From contig CM057130.1 of NCBI GenBank assembly GCA_029964075.1, forward strand, positions 5,704,001 to 5,768,000: 64,000 bases of DNA, written 5' to 3'. Of the stretch, positions 12,292 through 23,879 are shown one piece after another. The notes under the pieces were generated by a model. The model worked only from the letters and a program-made list of their open reading frames with translations. It made no database searches and was not told where the DNA came from. Numbering within the stretch: position 1 is the first letter of the stretch; each line of letters opens with the position of its first letter. The translations under genes were made by a program, and so were the position numbers. The stretch comes from Patiria pectinifera (lineage: Eukaryota; Echinodermata; Asteroidea; Valvatida; Asterinidae).

Positions 12292-12719
12292 CAGGGTGAC
12301 TGTTTAGCCGATTTTCGGCTAACTTTGACAGAATTTTTGTTTAAAAAAAACGAGTTTGACAGAAAACTTGACAGAAAGGAATTTTTGGGGCAAATTTCTG
12401 GCAGAATTCTGCAAAAATTATTATTTGACAGAAAAACAGTGTTTGTTTTAAAAATGCTTCAATCCTTTCAAACAACCCCTTGCATATAATGGGACAGATT
12501 CACTGGAAAATGGACTTCGTCGTGGCCGGATCCGCGTTTTGCCCGAAATTTACCAATAATTTCACAACATCTTTATGTGACTTGAATCTTAATTAAGGCA
12601 ATACTACCAATCTGCATGTGATTTTAAGTGTTTATAGTGTATTTCGAGTAATCTGGGGAATTTGACAGATTTTTGATGTGCATTTAGCAGAATTTGGCTC
12701 TGATCCTACGGTCACCCTG
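12292..12719. mobile_element. hAT-like nonautonomous element with empty paralogous site
   Basis: The termini are CAGGGTGAC and its complement, flanked by the exact 8-bp duplication TTTGTTGT (12284-12291 and 12720-12727). The duplicated segment at about 9783-9790 has only one copy of the target (GTGTTGTCAAC) and no element, so the insertion post-dates the segmental duplication. The interior is AT-rich without a transposase. Confidence 0.75.
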
Positions 12720-13889
12720 TTTGTTGTCAACATTCAACTAAGTGTAGGCCTACACGGGCCCTTAGTAAAAAAGTTACGTCAGTGAAGGCCAAAACCAAAT
12801 ATTAAAATATATATTCCCGACGCGAGGAAAACCATTAACCACTCTTTAAAAATATTTGCATTGCAATGAAATTTAATTTTTTGACCAGAACAGTTTTACC
12901 CAAATTCCATTTGTTATATTCACCTCCACCTAATCCGTACAACGTGTAGACCGTGAGTGAAAAAGAAAAAGTGTAAAATCAAATCAAATCAAATCGCAGA
13001 CATTCCCTTGCAGAGACAGAGACACGTCGCAGACAATCGCAGACCTTAGAGCGGCTTACAAGCGTGTGCCACCATCAGGTCTATCGGAAGGAAGACATAA
13101 CCTGGTCCAGTCTCATCCGGGTATCGGGACAGAGTCCACTGCCAGAGATCTTCTAAATAAGCATCCACCTCTGACTCGGGTATCCGCTCCGAGATCCCCA
13201 ATACAGCCTTCATGAACACTAAAGAAGAAAACAGATACATTCTGATTATACGCTCAGTTATAGTTAGTTGATCCGGATTATACTTTTGACCCAACTTTTA
13301 AAGGGTTGGGTGAAAAAAAATCCACGTCCCGGGTCACACATGTGACTGGAGACGTTTAAAGGGAATGTTCAACATTTGCTTTTGCTGCAATTTTCAGAAA
13401 TAAATGGATTTGGAGGATTAGTATGTTATAGAAAATATAGTTAAACTGACTTGCTTCACGTTTTGGATTCGGAGATGCTGGAAATCCAAGAAAACCAACC
13501 ATGTTCTTGTAGTCTGGTTCCATGACCACACTTGAGATGAAACGGAACAATTTTTATAGACTTTGGGGAATTGTAAGGTCAAGTAATCAGTCTAGCAGGC
13601 TTGTATCCATTCACAGGTGTGTTTAATCAATTGCAAAGGAAATGCGGAATAACTAAATTAAAAACTAAGGAGCAGTTTTTGAAGGAAAAAAAGCTAGTTT
13701 TCTCCATCGCTGGTCGGCCGACCAGCGTTGGAAAAATACCATATTTCTCGAAAATGACAGAACACCAGGAGCCACGATTTTAACAGGATGATTTGGACAG
13801 TCATTCCCTAACAATCCAGTAAGATATTTGGTGATAATTTGATCATTCCTTTTTTGATGTTTGCAGATGTTGTATCTTCCCTTTAAGAA

Positions 13890-13968
13890 TGTAAACGCCT
13901 GGTGGGATTTGAACACAGTAGTGAGACCTGAAAGTCAAAGGTGCTAGCAGCTACCAAATTCCATAAGT
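13890..13968 (-). repeat. tRNA-derived SINE head
   Basis: On the minus strand GGTAGCTGCTAGCACC resembles a pol III A box/D arm and GTGTTCAAATCCCACC a B box/T arm, at tRNA-like spacing. The anticodon arm does not pair well, so this looks like a tRNA-derived SINE fragment and not a functional tRNA. Confidence 0.45.
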
Positions 13969-14639
13969 TAGCACTAATGCGTATTATCCCTACAGTAATT
14001 AGTAATTAATTTCTGCGCTATAGTTGAAGATCGGTTCATAAGTGCAGATTTTCTGTAGTTAGCATACAGAGCCTTGAAATTGGGCCCAGTTCGCTTCTTA
14101 CGTTTCGTTCGCAGTTCTGTTTTCTGGTAAGTGGTGCTGTATCTCGCAACTGGCGTTTGTCCAACCGCACGTCGCAAAAAGCTCCTGTGTCTCTGCAACG
14201 GACCGATTCCAGAAGCAATAAGAAGTCTTGAAGCCCTGGGGCAAATGAAAAATCACACAAATATGAAAAATTCAATTCCATACAGCTGTGTGGGAGGGGA
14301 TTCGATCCTAACACATGTTCTCATCATCAAGGAGCGAGAGACAACTTATCGGAGTCTTCCTTTTACTCATATGAGCACCCATTGATGTCAATTACCATTT
14401 AGTACCTGATAAAGATGCGAATCTACAATTAAGATTGAGTATTTTGAAAAAAAAAGGTGCATTAAAACTTTTAAGGCTACAACTTTGTGGACTGTATCTC
14501 TTTAACTTTACTATGAACAGTTGTGGAATTTTCGTTTCCAAAGATGCTTGATGTTTGATAAAGTCATCCCTACACTATACACTCAGTTCCCCAATGATGT
14601 AAGGGTCAACATTTTCTCTCTTTTTGGGGGGGGGGGGTA

Positions 14640-14870
14640 TGACCTACTGCTTGGTGTCAGTTGACTCTTGGTCAGAATTAAGGTCTTGCGTTCGATCTTG
14701 TGTCACTTGCCTCTCTCCACCAGGGGTATAAATGGGTACTGGAACTAGCTGGGGAGAAAACAGCGATGGACTGGCATCCCCATTAACTGCTGCATTCCCA
14801 GTCGTTTTATGCCACGGAAACCAGAGATAAATGCCGGCCTGATGAACCATATTGGCTCAGAACATACTTT
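14640..14870 (+). mobile_element. SINE-like element in M1 intron
   Basis: A tRNA-like head with a B-box-like GCGTTCGATCTTGT is followed by a body containing GGGGTATAAATGGGTACTGG and ATGCCACGGAAACC, text that I recall from short interspersed elements of marine invertebrates. It lies in the intron between exons 2 and 3 of pseudogene M1. Family assignment is from memory and was not checked. Confidence 0.45.
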
Positions 14871-15539
14871 TTTGTGGCTAAAATCTCTCACAAAAAGACA
14901 ACTGTCCAGCAGTCTGTCAATTACCTTCGCGTAATCACCCCACCTGGCGTGACTTTTACGAACGTGTCTGCATCGTTTACGAGCGGTGTTTGGTTAACTA
15001 TGATGAACAGCCCCTCCCCTCCCGGCTTCAGACAAGCCAAGATGCTCCTGAGTGCCTTAGCTTGGTCCGGGCACCAGTGAAGAACGAAGAAGCTAAACAG
15101 CCTTGTCGAATCTTCCAAGATAATCCGGGTTGTCTCCAATGGTTTGCGCGTCTCCCAAAGTGTAACTTAAATTAGGGGCTTGGCTGTTTGCACAAGCGAT
15201 GGCTAACATCTCCTCTGACGAGTCAATGGCTATATTGGACAAGAAATATAGGCCTATCACATTAATGTGGTCATCGAGGAACGAGATTACGCAAGCCTAT
15301 AGATTATTATCACAACGGCGGTACGGTTTTCAAAATGGGGTGGGGGGGGGGGCAATCACCAAAGGGGCACTTGCACAGCCGTGATAATGTCGACACGTTT
15401 TCACCGGATCACCTTATCACCTGGTACTTTTTTAACCGTTGCAGAGATCACAGCTTGAAGCGCTGGCCACACAGGATGCGGACGCGGTACGTCTAGAAAC
15501 GGATCCCATCCGTCGCCTCCGATAATTACCGTACATGAA

Positions 15540-15815
15540 ATTTTTTTTCGCCTTCGCCACATTGCAGGGTGTAGCAAGGTCATTTTTATTGGGGGGGGAT
15601 ACAATTTCTTGAAAAGGGCATTTGCCCATCCATGCTGATATCACTTGGCCTCCGTAAAATTGAATAGGGGTTTTGGGGTTTGATGGGGTGTTGTTCAAAA
15701 CCGATGATTATGCACATTAACGGACAATGGTGCTTTTCAGGGAGATGCATGTGCGAAATTAAAAAATAGGCACCCATAACGGCACAAAAAGGGCACTTGT
15801 TAAAGGGCACTTGTT
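15540..15815. repeat. GTAGCAAGGTCATTTTTAT repeat
   Basis: The text GTAGCAAGGTCATTTTTAT followed by a poly-G tract recurs at 33729-33775. Related C/G-rich text recurs at about 34420-34610 and 37740-38120. It lies in the first intron of M1. Open frames across it are low-complexity shadows. Confidence 0.5.
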
Positions 15816-16264
15816 TATTGCCTGTTGACCGTTTTTACTTGCCCAAATTTACCTGTTACGCTGTGAACTTTCCTCGCTAATGCTTTCGTCTCTTCGCCCG
15901 TGCCACAACCAACGTCTATAATGACATCCTCGGGTCGAAAAGTAAGCTTGTCGAGGTTGCGCACTATGACTGCATGCTGATAGTATCTACCGTCACTCTG
16001 GTAATCTTTGCTCGCTGAAAAGTTCATACTGAAACTGAAAATATTGAAACCTTTCCAATTGAAAAAAAAGAAAAGAATTATGCGAGTTACAATAAACTCT
16101 GTGGAAGTTGTAATCCTTGACTGAACATCCTGAAACTGCGCAGAGTAAGCCTCGGCTTTGCTGGGACAAAACTTTATGGAACAGGGCCGCAGATTATTTT
16201 GTTCAGTGTATTTGGCTGTTTGTCTCTGAAAATTATGAAAGCTAAAAATGATTTAATAAGGGAA

Positions 16265-16415
16265 TAAATCATGTGTTTGGCCGTTTTTAAACACTCTGTT
16301 TAAGACCGGTTGGATGCTGATATTTGCCCGAGCCAAAGGTGAGGGTAATTATCAGCATTCCAGATTCAACCAGTCTTAAAACAAAGTGTTTAATACCGGC
16401 CAAGCACATTTCTAT
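16265..16415. mobile_element. Hairpin MITE
   Basis: Left text ATGTGTTTGGCCG and TTAAACACTCTGTTTAAGAC pairs with right text TCTTAAAACAAAGTGTTTAA and CGGCCAAGCACAT, giving about 60-bp imperfect arms around a short loop. It is noncoding, upstream of M1 exon 1. Confidence 0.6.
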
Positions 16416-16972
16416 TTCCATTAATAAATTTTCGGTCAAAACAATTAAAACTTTTCGGTCCTAAAGTCAAAATTAGCCAAAAAAATTATAACTTTCCTAT
16501 GATTTTGTTCAACAATTTTATCTCATGTTTTTTTTTCGGGACACCCCTCTGGCTATAATATGGTATGTCCAGTCTCGCGAGGGTCGTAACAACTCCTTAT
16601 GGAGATTGGCGCGCGCGTCGCGCGTAGTGCGCGATGTGGCGCACAATGCAGCTGTGACGGTGTATTGTGAATTTAGGACTTTAAAATACTGACTCACTGG
16701 TACTATAGTATTGCGCATGCCAGCCTAAGTGAGGATTGTGAACTTCAACCAATAAAACAGTAAAAGGCACCGGATTTAATTCATATACATGGGACACTGC
16801 AAAGGTATATAAGACCAGCCAGCCGTTCGAACTATTAAATAGGGAATGGGAAAACTGTCTTAGATATCATGAATTGCTTTTAAGAAATTGTCACTAAATC
16901 AACGTACTTTCTCATAATTTAATGCCTACCAGGACCAGCTGTTCACGTTATGCATCGAAAATCGTAATAATA

Positions 16973-17436
16973 CAGGGTGAGTAAAAAAAAACACCCAAAT
17001 GTCGGGATATTGTTTTATTGAAGTTCTACATGTATCGATCACTTTCAAAATCTAGGATATGAACTCCCAATTCATGAGCTTTCTTTTAGTACAAGAATCA
17101 TTCAAATCACTCATGTACATGTACTTTTAAAGTTACAGAATTTTAAACACAACCACCGTTCAAGGTTACGGTCCACAAATCATCAAAAAAGTTCGCGCTC
17201 TTTCGGCGTTTTGCTGAAAGAACACTGAACTTATTTTACGATCCGTGGACAAAACTTTAAAACGGTGGTTGTGTTTAAAATCCCGTAACTCAAAAGGTAC
17301 ATGAGTAGTTTGAATGATTTGTACTAAAAGAAAGCTTATGAATTGGGCTCTCATATCCTAGAGTTTGAAAATGGTACATGCAGAACTTCCCTAAAACAAT
17401 TGTCTCAACATTTGGGTTTCGGGTTTACTCGCCCTG
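16973..17436. mobile_element. Tc1/mariner-type MITE, TA target
   Basis: The ends CAGGGTGAGTAAA and CAGGGCGAGTAAA (minus strand) are flanked by TA at 16971-16972 and 17437-17438. The arms align almost to the centre (for example TTTTAAACACAACCACCG against CGGTGGTTGTGTTTAAAA), so the 464-bp element is a near palindrome. A related terminus is seen at 48835-49368. Confidence 0.7.
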
Positions 17437-18229
17437 TACTGTACCATTCACGTCACCCGCACCCTATTTATTTACCCAGTGCCACCGCCAGCCAATGCGG
17501 AGGTCAAGTGTCACTGTAGCGCATTCGTAATGCAATTGTAATTTACTGTTATGTTAGGTCTACACCATGTACATGTACATGTATGTACATGTACATTCAC
17601 CGGAAACGTACAGTGTACATGTATCTTTCTCGTATCAATTTATGGAATGCGTGTTTCCTGAATATGAAACCTCGACTTGCTATCGATTTTCGCCATGGTA
17701 GCTACACGTGTACTTCTCATAGGTGCATGCATACGGCCCGGCCAGTGATCGACCTCGAGGCTGCAGTCATTTGTGACACAGTCTCAGTGCAAATTCTGAA
17801 AATTTATACAGAATATCTAGAGATATAGTGAATACCAGGTGGGAAAAAAACTGTCCAGATTTAAACATCGGGAAATACAAATTTTCAGGATTTTGTTTTT
17901 GCGTGATGATTGCTCGGTGTCGGCGGTGATGAGTCACATTTTTTGTTATATGGGGCTACGATCTGTGGCGAACTTAATTTCCAGCTAGACTTCAGTTTGA
18001 GCATCATCAACATCATCCATCATCGCCGCAAGTTATGTTGGCAAGTGGCAGCCAATATGTGCCATTTTAGACGGGAAATGCTGTTAGTTACTCACCCGTA
18101 AAGTTGCCCTGTTGCAAGTGTGTACTACCCCCATGCATTCGTTTAGAATGAGATAGCTATGTTTGCGGTCTCTATAGTACGGTGGCTCGTATTCGCCAAT
18201 TTGTTGCGCATGTCCTTTTTTCTTATGGC

Positions 18230-18440
18230 GTTATATCGCCGTACTATGGCGTTATATCGCCGTACTATGGCGTTATATCGCCGTACTATGGCGATATAAC
18301 GCCGTATTTTATTGCGTTATAACGCCGTATTTTATTGCGTTATATCGCCGTATTTTATTGTGTTATATCGCCGTACGATGGCGTTATATCGCCGTACTAT
18401 GGCGATATATCGCCGTACTATGGCGTTATATCGCCGTGCT
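18230..18440. repeat. 21-bp palindromic satellite, left foldback arm
   Basis: About ten units of ATGGCGTTATATCGCCGTACT and close variants, each containing a self-complementary core (GGCGATATATCGCC, GGCGATATAACGCC). Confidence 0.9.
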
Positions 18441-18502
18441 CTAACGCCGAAAATCAACAGTGACGTCGCCATTTTGTAATGCAACACTACGAAAGCCCAT
18501 TA

Positions 18503-18868
18503 GGCCAAAAAAAAGTCTCCGGTTTCTGGTATGGAGCTTGCCCCAAAAGTGGTGCGGCGACGCGGCTTTTTTTTTTTTACCCGTTTTTTTTTGTTTTTTG
18601 TGGCTTTAAATGTCGGCTGATGACTGCAAATGGTGCCCGAATAAACTTAGTGCAAATATATGGGAGTCCAGAGAGGCCACATTCTCGATCATAACCCCAT
18701 CTAAAAACACGTTAAAATTGTGCAGCAGCAGAATTCCAGTCAAACCAGTGAGTTTGGCGGTTTTGAAACATCATCTTGTATTGAAAAAAAAAAAAAATTC
18801 ATTTTGCCGACGCGCATGGCTACGGCGACGCGCGCGCATACCAGAAACCGGAGACTTTTTTTTTGGCC
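18503..18868. mobile_element. PIF/Harbinger-type MITE nested in foldback arm
   Basis: The termini GGCCAAAAAAAAGTCTCCGG and its complement form about 31-bp inverted repeats (one extra A on the right). They are flanked by TTA at 18500-18502 and 18869-18871, the 3-bp duplication typical of PIF/Harbinger. The opposite foldback arm reads CCCATTAGCGCC without the insert (complement at about 20391-20404), giving a direct view of the empty site. Confidence 0.85.
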
Positions 18869-20439
18869 TTAGCGCCAGTATGTATATATGTTACAGATTA
18901 TTTAATTCGTTATTACGGATTATTAATTCGTTATTACGGATATTCGTTATTACGGATTATTAATTCGTTATTACGGAATATTAATTCGTTATTACGGATT
19001 ATTAATTCGTTATTACGGATTGATTTTTTTTAAGAGGGGGGGGGGCAAAGCATATTTCTCAACCGTTTATTCTCTATTTATTTTTTAGTGGGGACAGGGT
19101 CATCCCCCCAAACCCATTAAATTTAAAGCAATATTACATCGTGCCTCTTTTTCTTTCCTTTTTTCTCTTTGTTTTCCTTTCGGGTCTGAATTAATAATCA
19201 TGAGAGTAGAATAATAAAAGTTGCAATAGCCATCCTTTGCACTTCACGAAAAGCTGGCGTTTTGAAGAATGTAAATGATAAATAGTGATAAGTTTGTATG
19301 CAAAGTTAATTGACCCATCCCAGGGTACCAGATGCCTGATATGCTCCTCCCACATCTGAAAGTATTTGAATGGAAACCCAAATATTTGTAGTACATTGAG
19401 TGAAGTTTCAATTCAACCTGTTAAAATGATTTGTTGTCATGGTCATTAAAAAGTCAGCGCTCTCGATCTCATGCGCACTCTCATGTAAATAAAACATGGT
19501 CAATGTGATGGGAAAAGATAACATTTAAGTCGACCTGTTTTGGTAAATGGACATTTTGCGACGAGAGTATGCCCTATGTACATAACGTGGTGTCAAAAAC
19601 ACCACAGGACATCCGAACAACTGTTAGAGAAACTTGGCAGGATTTAAAAGTGGTTTGCGACGATATAAGGAAAAAAATGAACATGGAGGGGGTTGCGCTT
19701 CCTCCCCCTCCGTATTTTGCGCCGCTCTTAAGTTAATTATTCGGACCTAAAATCACTCTTTATTCATAATTTCATATTTCACAAGTGCCAAGGCACCAAT
19801 ACAAGCTGTTTTTTAAAATGTTGTCCAATACCGTTGTGTAGCAAGGGTATGAGCGAAAAAGAAAAGGTGAGGGTAAAGGCCATGCCCCCTGAGCTTTTTG
19901 CGCATCTTTGAAGTTAATTAGTCTGATCTAATCCCTCTTAATTTTTTCCCACAATCTACAAGTTCCAAGCTAATACTAGTTGGTTTGATCTTGTTAAAAT
20001 TTGCCGCATGCCGCCAATGGGCCTCCGTCTGATTGAGCAAAATTTAAGACCGACCATTCTGTGATCAGGGTCGGTGATACTATGCTCTGAGACAATCTGG
20101 GGATTTGTTCCCGAAATGTTGCATTTTGATTAAACCCTATCCAGCTCTCAGTGCATTTTGATCACGTGCTCTCCGCATGTGAGTACCAGATTAATTTCGT
20201 AATAACGAATAAAATAATCCGTAACAACGAATTAAATAATCCGTAATAACGAATTAATAATCCGTAATAACGAATTAAATAATCCGTATTAACGAATTAA
20301 TAATCTGTAATAACGAACTAATTAATCCGTAATAACGAATTAATAATCCGTAATAACGAATTAAATAGTCTGTAACATATATACTTCCAGTGGCGCTAAT
20401 GGGCTTTCGTAAGCTTTCGTAGTAATCAAATGGTATAAC

Positions 20440-20755
20440 GCAAACAAATACGGCGTTATAACGCAATTAAATACTGCGATATAACGTAAAACTACGGCGA
20501 TATAACGCCATAGTACGGCGATATAACGCAGTATTATAGCGATATATCGCCATAGTACGGCGATATCACGCAATAAAATACGGCGATATAACGCAATAAA
20601 ATACGGCGTTATAACGCAATAAAATACGGCGTTATAACGCAATAGTACGGCGTTATAACGCAATAGTACGGCGTTATAACGCAATAGTACGGCGTTATAA
20701 CGCAATAGTACGGCGATATAACGCAATAGTACGGCGATATAACGCCATAAGGAAA
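20440..20755. repeat. 21-bp palindromic satellite, right foldback arm
   Basis: About fifteen units of AATAGTACGGCGTTATAACGC and variants, the inverse of the left-arm array but longer, so the two arms have expanded independently. Confidence 0.9.
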
Positions 20756-20801
20756 AGGGACTTGCGCAGCAAATTGGCGAATATGAGCCACCGTAGTATA
20801 G

Positions 20802-22430
20802 CCATGGAGGTCATTGTATAACCATGTATAATCCTTCGGCATGGTTTAGCCTACACGTACACGCTCTACTATCCTGCCAAGGCCTACGGCTAATAATCGC
20901 CATGATATAGGCCTAGGCCTACGGTCATTTACGACAAAACAGGCCTTGACCAGGAATCAATTGCAATATCACTTTAACACTTTCACACGAAGAAACAATC
21001 ACTGGATAACATACTGAAAAAATCTATTTTTACCCTGGGGAGTGGAAACTGGTTTTACTCGCCTTTTCTTGGCTGATTTTGTTCGTAACGCGTTTACGCG
21101 TGAACTGCATGTTGTATTTTTGACGTTGACACGCTTTGCGTCTGTTGCCCGTCAGCACAACCTTTCATGTCGCGCAGGAAACGTCAGGAAACACGACTGA
21201 TCACAACAAATGGCTTTAGTCCTGTCGATACTGCAGAATGAGGATTTTACCTTGCCGAGAAGTTATCGTGTAAAACAGTAATAGGGTATAACTAATTTTT
21301 TTTTTAAGAATTTGGATTTTCTTTTTCTACATTCATTATTATCCACCCAATCGCCTAAACCATTGAGGGGATATACAAACGTTTGCCCAGTAGGCCTATT
21401 GCAGCTCAGTAAATTATTCGTATACTCCGGGGATCCTTGTACATACATGCATGGACTTCAGTTCAATCTTACTTAATTGCCATTTTTGGGGGGTGGGGGA
21501 GGTGGGGGTGGGGTTGGGGGTTCCGAATCCAGCATTCGTAGAGAAATTAAGGTCATTGTCAAAAACTATAATTGTAATGAAAAACCAATTATCATTACTA
21601 ATGATAATTGGACGAGATCATGTAAATCGAGCAGTTATAAGTTCGCTGAATTAAGCAGGACCTTTCGAGAAAAGAGATTTAACAGACAAAGAAAGACAAT
21701 CAAATCAATGAGTTCCATTTTTCAAAAGTGATATAGTAATTAAACAACAATCATAAGTAAAAGGTAAATTTAGACAAGAATTTTGGACTTTTGTTGCTTA
21801 CATGCATTACAGCGAAAAAAAGAAAAATAACAAATCTTCTACGGTTTGTTCCTGAGAAAGAAAACAAAACTTTCAGAGAAATAGAGGCTAAAAATGTTGC
21901 ACAATTACCTCTCCGCTTGTTCCCCAATTCTTTACAAGAAACGAAAAAGAAAAAGAAAAAGAAATTCAGATTCAGAACGGAACATATTCCCGTCAAATAG
22001 CCTAAATATTAACCAAATCACAACCTAAGGCTTTTAATATACATTTATAATCAACTCTAAAAATTCACGTTGTACAGCACCGTAATTAATCTCTTTTTCA
22101 CGTCATGGAGGAGTCACGTGAGATGATATATCGATACTAAGCCTACGATGGGACGCCCTATTATCGCGGTACTTACCACGTTTTTTGTTCGGAATAGAGA
22201 TTGCCCACTAACTTCCCCGGATTGTCCTGTGTTTTGTGTTGTATAACTCTTCCTTTTCAAATCGATATAACTCCATGATATAAGCAAATCCAACGGTGGT
22301 GAGATTTATTTGGTGTACGATGCCCGTGAAAATAGACATGCTCGGGGAATGCAAACGGAGGACTTATTGTGGGGGTAGGCGGGAAGTGGTTTTTATAACG
22401 ATCTCAACTTTTGCTATTCATAGTTAATAT
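20802..22430. other. No gene recognised
   Basis: Short frames only, with TAGGCCTA-rich text near 20870-20930 and A-rich stretches around 21730-22000. No domain or repeat boundary was established. Confidence 0.5.
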
Positions 22431-22431
22431 T

Positions 22432-23060
22432 TCGTCACTGAGACCACGAAGTAACTCCCAAGTCCACTTCGGTGTTACTTCGTGAAAACCGCAAAATGAC
22501 AAATGTTGGTTTCACTAAGTAACACTCATGTGTGCAATATTTGGATTAAAGCGTTTTAAAAATTTGACAGGAATGTAATTTTTTACCTAGTCTTGTAGGA
22601 TCAAGGGCGGATCCAGGGGGGGGGGGGGCAAAGAGGGCCATGGCCCCCCCAAAACGAAACCAATTTTGTTTTAATGTGACATCGCAATAAAGGCAGGCAA
22701 TGAGTACACCACCATCTTTTCCTAAAAAAACCACATTGGTTAAAGTGGTCAGAAATTGCCCAGAAACAGAGCATCTAGAATCCAAAATTTTTTTTGACCC
22801 ACTTTTTGGGGGACCAAAATTTTTTTGGGCCCCCCCCAAAAAATTTGTGTTCTGGATCCGCCCTTGTGTAGGATACAAACGTTTTTGATATAAAGACTTC
22901 AAACTGGTGAAATGAGTGTTACTTCGTGAAAACAAAAATGACCGATTCAGCGCACAGTGTACATGAGTGGTAATTTACTTCGTGAAAACGAAAATCACTG
23001 GGTTCCGTAAAATACGCGCGAAGCGAGCACTCAAAATCCATTTGGGTGTTACTTCGACGC
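22432..23060. repeat. Interspersed GTTACTTCGTGAAAAC repeats
   Basis: GTGTTACTTCGTGAAAAC occurs near 22472 and 22917, with variants near 22978 and 23046 and an inverse copy (CACGAAGTAACTC) near 22444. The hAT-type MITE at 22602-22866 interrupts the series. Confidence 0.6.
22602..22866. mobile_element. hAT-type MITE (CAAGGGCGGATCCAG family)
   Basis: Perfect 15-bp inverted termini CAAGGGCGGATCCAG are flanked by the exact 8-bp duplication TGTAGGAT (22594-22601 and 22867-22874). Other copies are at 61436-61744 and 47045-47303. The interior has runs of C and G next to A runs but no transposase. Confidence 0.85.
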
Positions 23061-23879
23061 CACTGACGATTTTTACCAAAACATCATCTAATAAATTCGG
23101 GGATGTTCCCTGTATTAAAAACTACACGCATGTAGGATGATTTCTTAAGACCCTACCCCTCCCATATGATCACGAAAGGAGAACCAGAGACAAGTATACT
23201 GATTGGCAATTGGGGGCGTCATTCAAACGGTGTGACGTTTTATTATTAATTGTTTAACGGGCTGTCTTAGTATTTTGATCTCCGTAAAAGCTGTAATGAT
23301 TTCGCGGTGGAAATATCCTCCTTCGACGTCATTTTGCGTTTGCAGCTGCAGAATGGGAACCAGACAATGGAACTTGCATGGACAGAGAGCACCATTAAAA
23401 AAAAATATGTTAAAATATAGACGTACTTTTTAGCATTAATAGCAGACACGCTGAGGGAAAAGTTTTTGAAAGCGTGAATATTTATTAAAAATCATTACAA
23501 GTCCCGAAAGACACAACATTTGTTAATGGTCCTCTTTTATACAACTCGGCAGAAAGGCCTTAATACCTGGTGAACTGCCACTTGAAGGAGTTTTGGCAAC
23601 GCAAAAAGAGAAAAGCGATAATGCAAGTCACCAAACGAAATAAGGAAGGGCGCCCTCCATATAGGCCTAGTTCAGGTACAAAAAAATACAACATACATGT
23701 ATTAAATCTACAAAAAGTGCTTGGAAAACCCCACACTTTCAATGGGGCCGCTAAACATGTTTACAAACTGATAGCAAGAAATTTTTTGACATTATTTCTT
23801 TCGCAATGGCAAATATTATAAACACATCACAGACACTCCCAGACAACAATACAGAGAGCATCGCAGACATTCGGCAACT

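Larger units (their letters stand above)
10195..12900. repeat. Segmental duplication, copy 2, expanded by insertions
   Basis: Same block as 8830-9930, but grown to 2.7 kb by a LINE fragment with a hairpin element (about 10950-11795), an AT-rich stretch (about 12030-12230) and a hAT-like element (12292-12719). Part of the same text (CCTTCAATGGCGAAA, then TGAGCTAGCTATT) also occurs near 54660. Confidence 0.65.
13046..16027 (-). pseudogene. M1: JHAMT-like methyltransferase pseudogene
   Basis: Exons match those of M2: 15853-16027, 14925-15229, 14102-14235 and 13046-13218. Exon 1 is intact and has the SAM-binding motif IIDVGCGTGEE. Exon 2 keeps its normal 305-nt length but carries a one-base insertion, creating a TAG stop at 15093-15095 after FDKAV, and a compensating one-base loss near its end. 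Exon 3 is 134 nt rather than 133, a second insertion that breaks the frame at LPEN. Exon 4 is intact and ends MVAHACKPL. Splice sites remain usable, so it could be transcribed, but a full-length enzyme cannot be made. A SINE-like repeat sits in its second intron and a tRNA-like piece lies just beyond exon 3. It is the most diverged and most downstream copy of the array. Confidence 0.85.
18172..20801. mobile_element. Foldback (TU-like) element with satellite-bearing arms
   Basis: The outer ends are inverted copies: CTATAGTACGGTGGCTC on the left and, reading inward from the right, CTATACTACGGTGGCTC, both followed by ATTCGCCAATTTG. Each arm then has an array of about 21-bp units containing palindromes such as GGCGTTATAACGCC (18230-18440 and 20440-20755), a short unique block, and a second 21-bp array TTCGTTATTACGGATTATTA (18890-19020; complement at 20195-20370). 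A unique centre of about 1.1 kb contains only degenerate repeat text. Tandem-repeat-bearing long inverted termini define foldback elements, known as TU elements in sea urchins. No transposase or clear target duplication was seen. Confidence 0.75.

Noticed and set aside
18230..20755. Regular palindromic repeats that superficially resemble a CRISPR array
   Set aside because: There are no unique spacers of constant length, the units are contiguous, the arrays are mirror images in a foldback element, and the DNA is eukaryotic.
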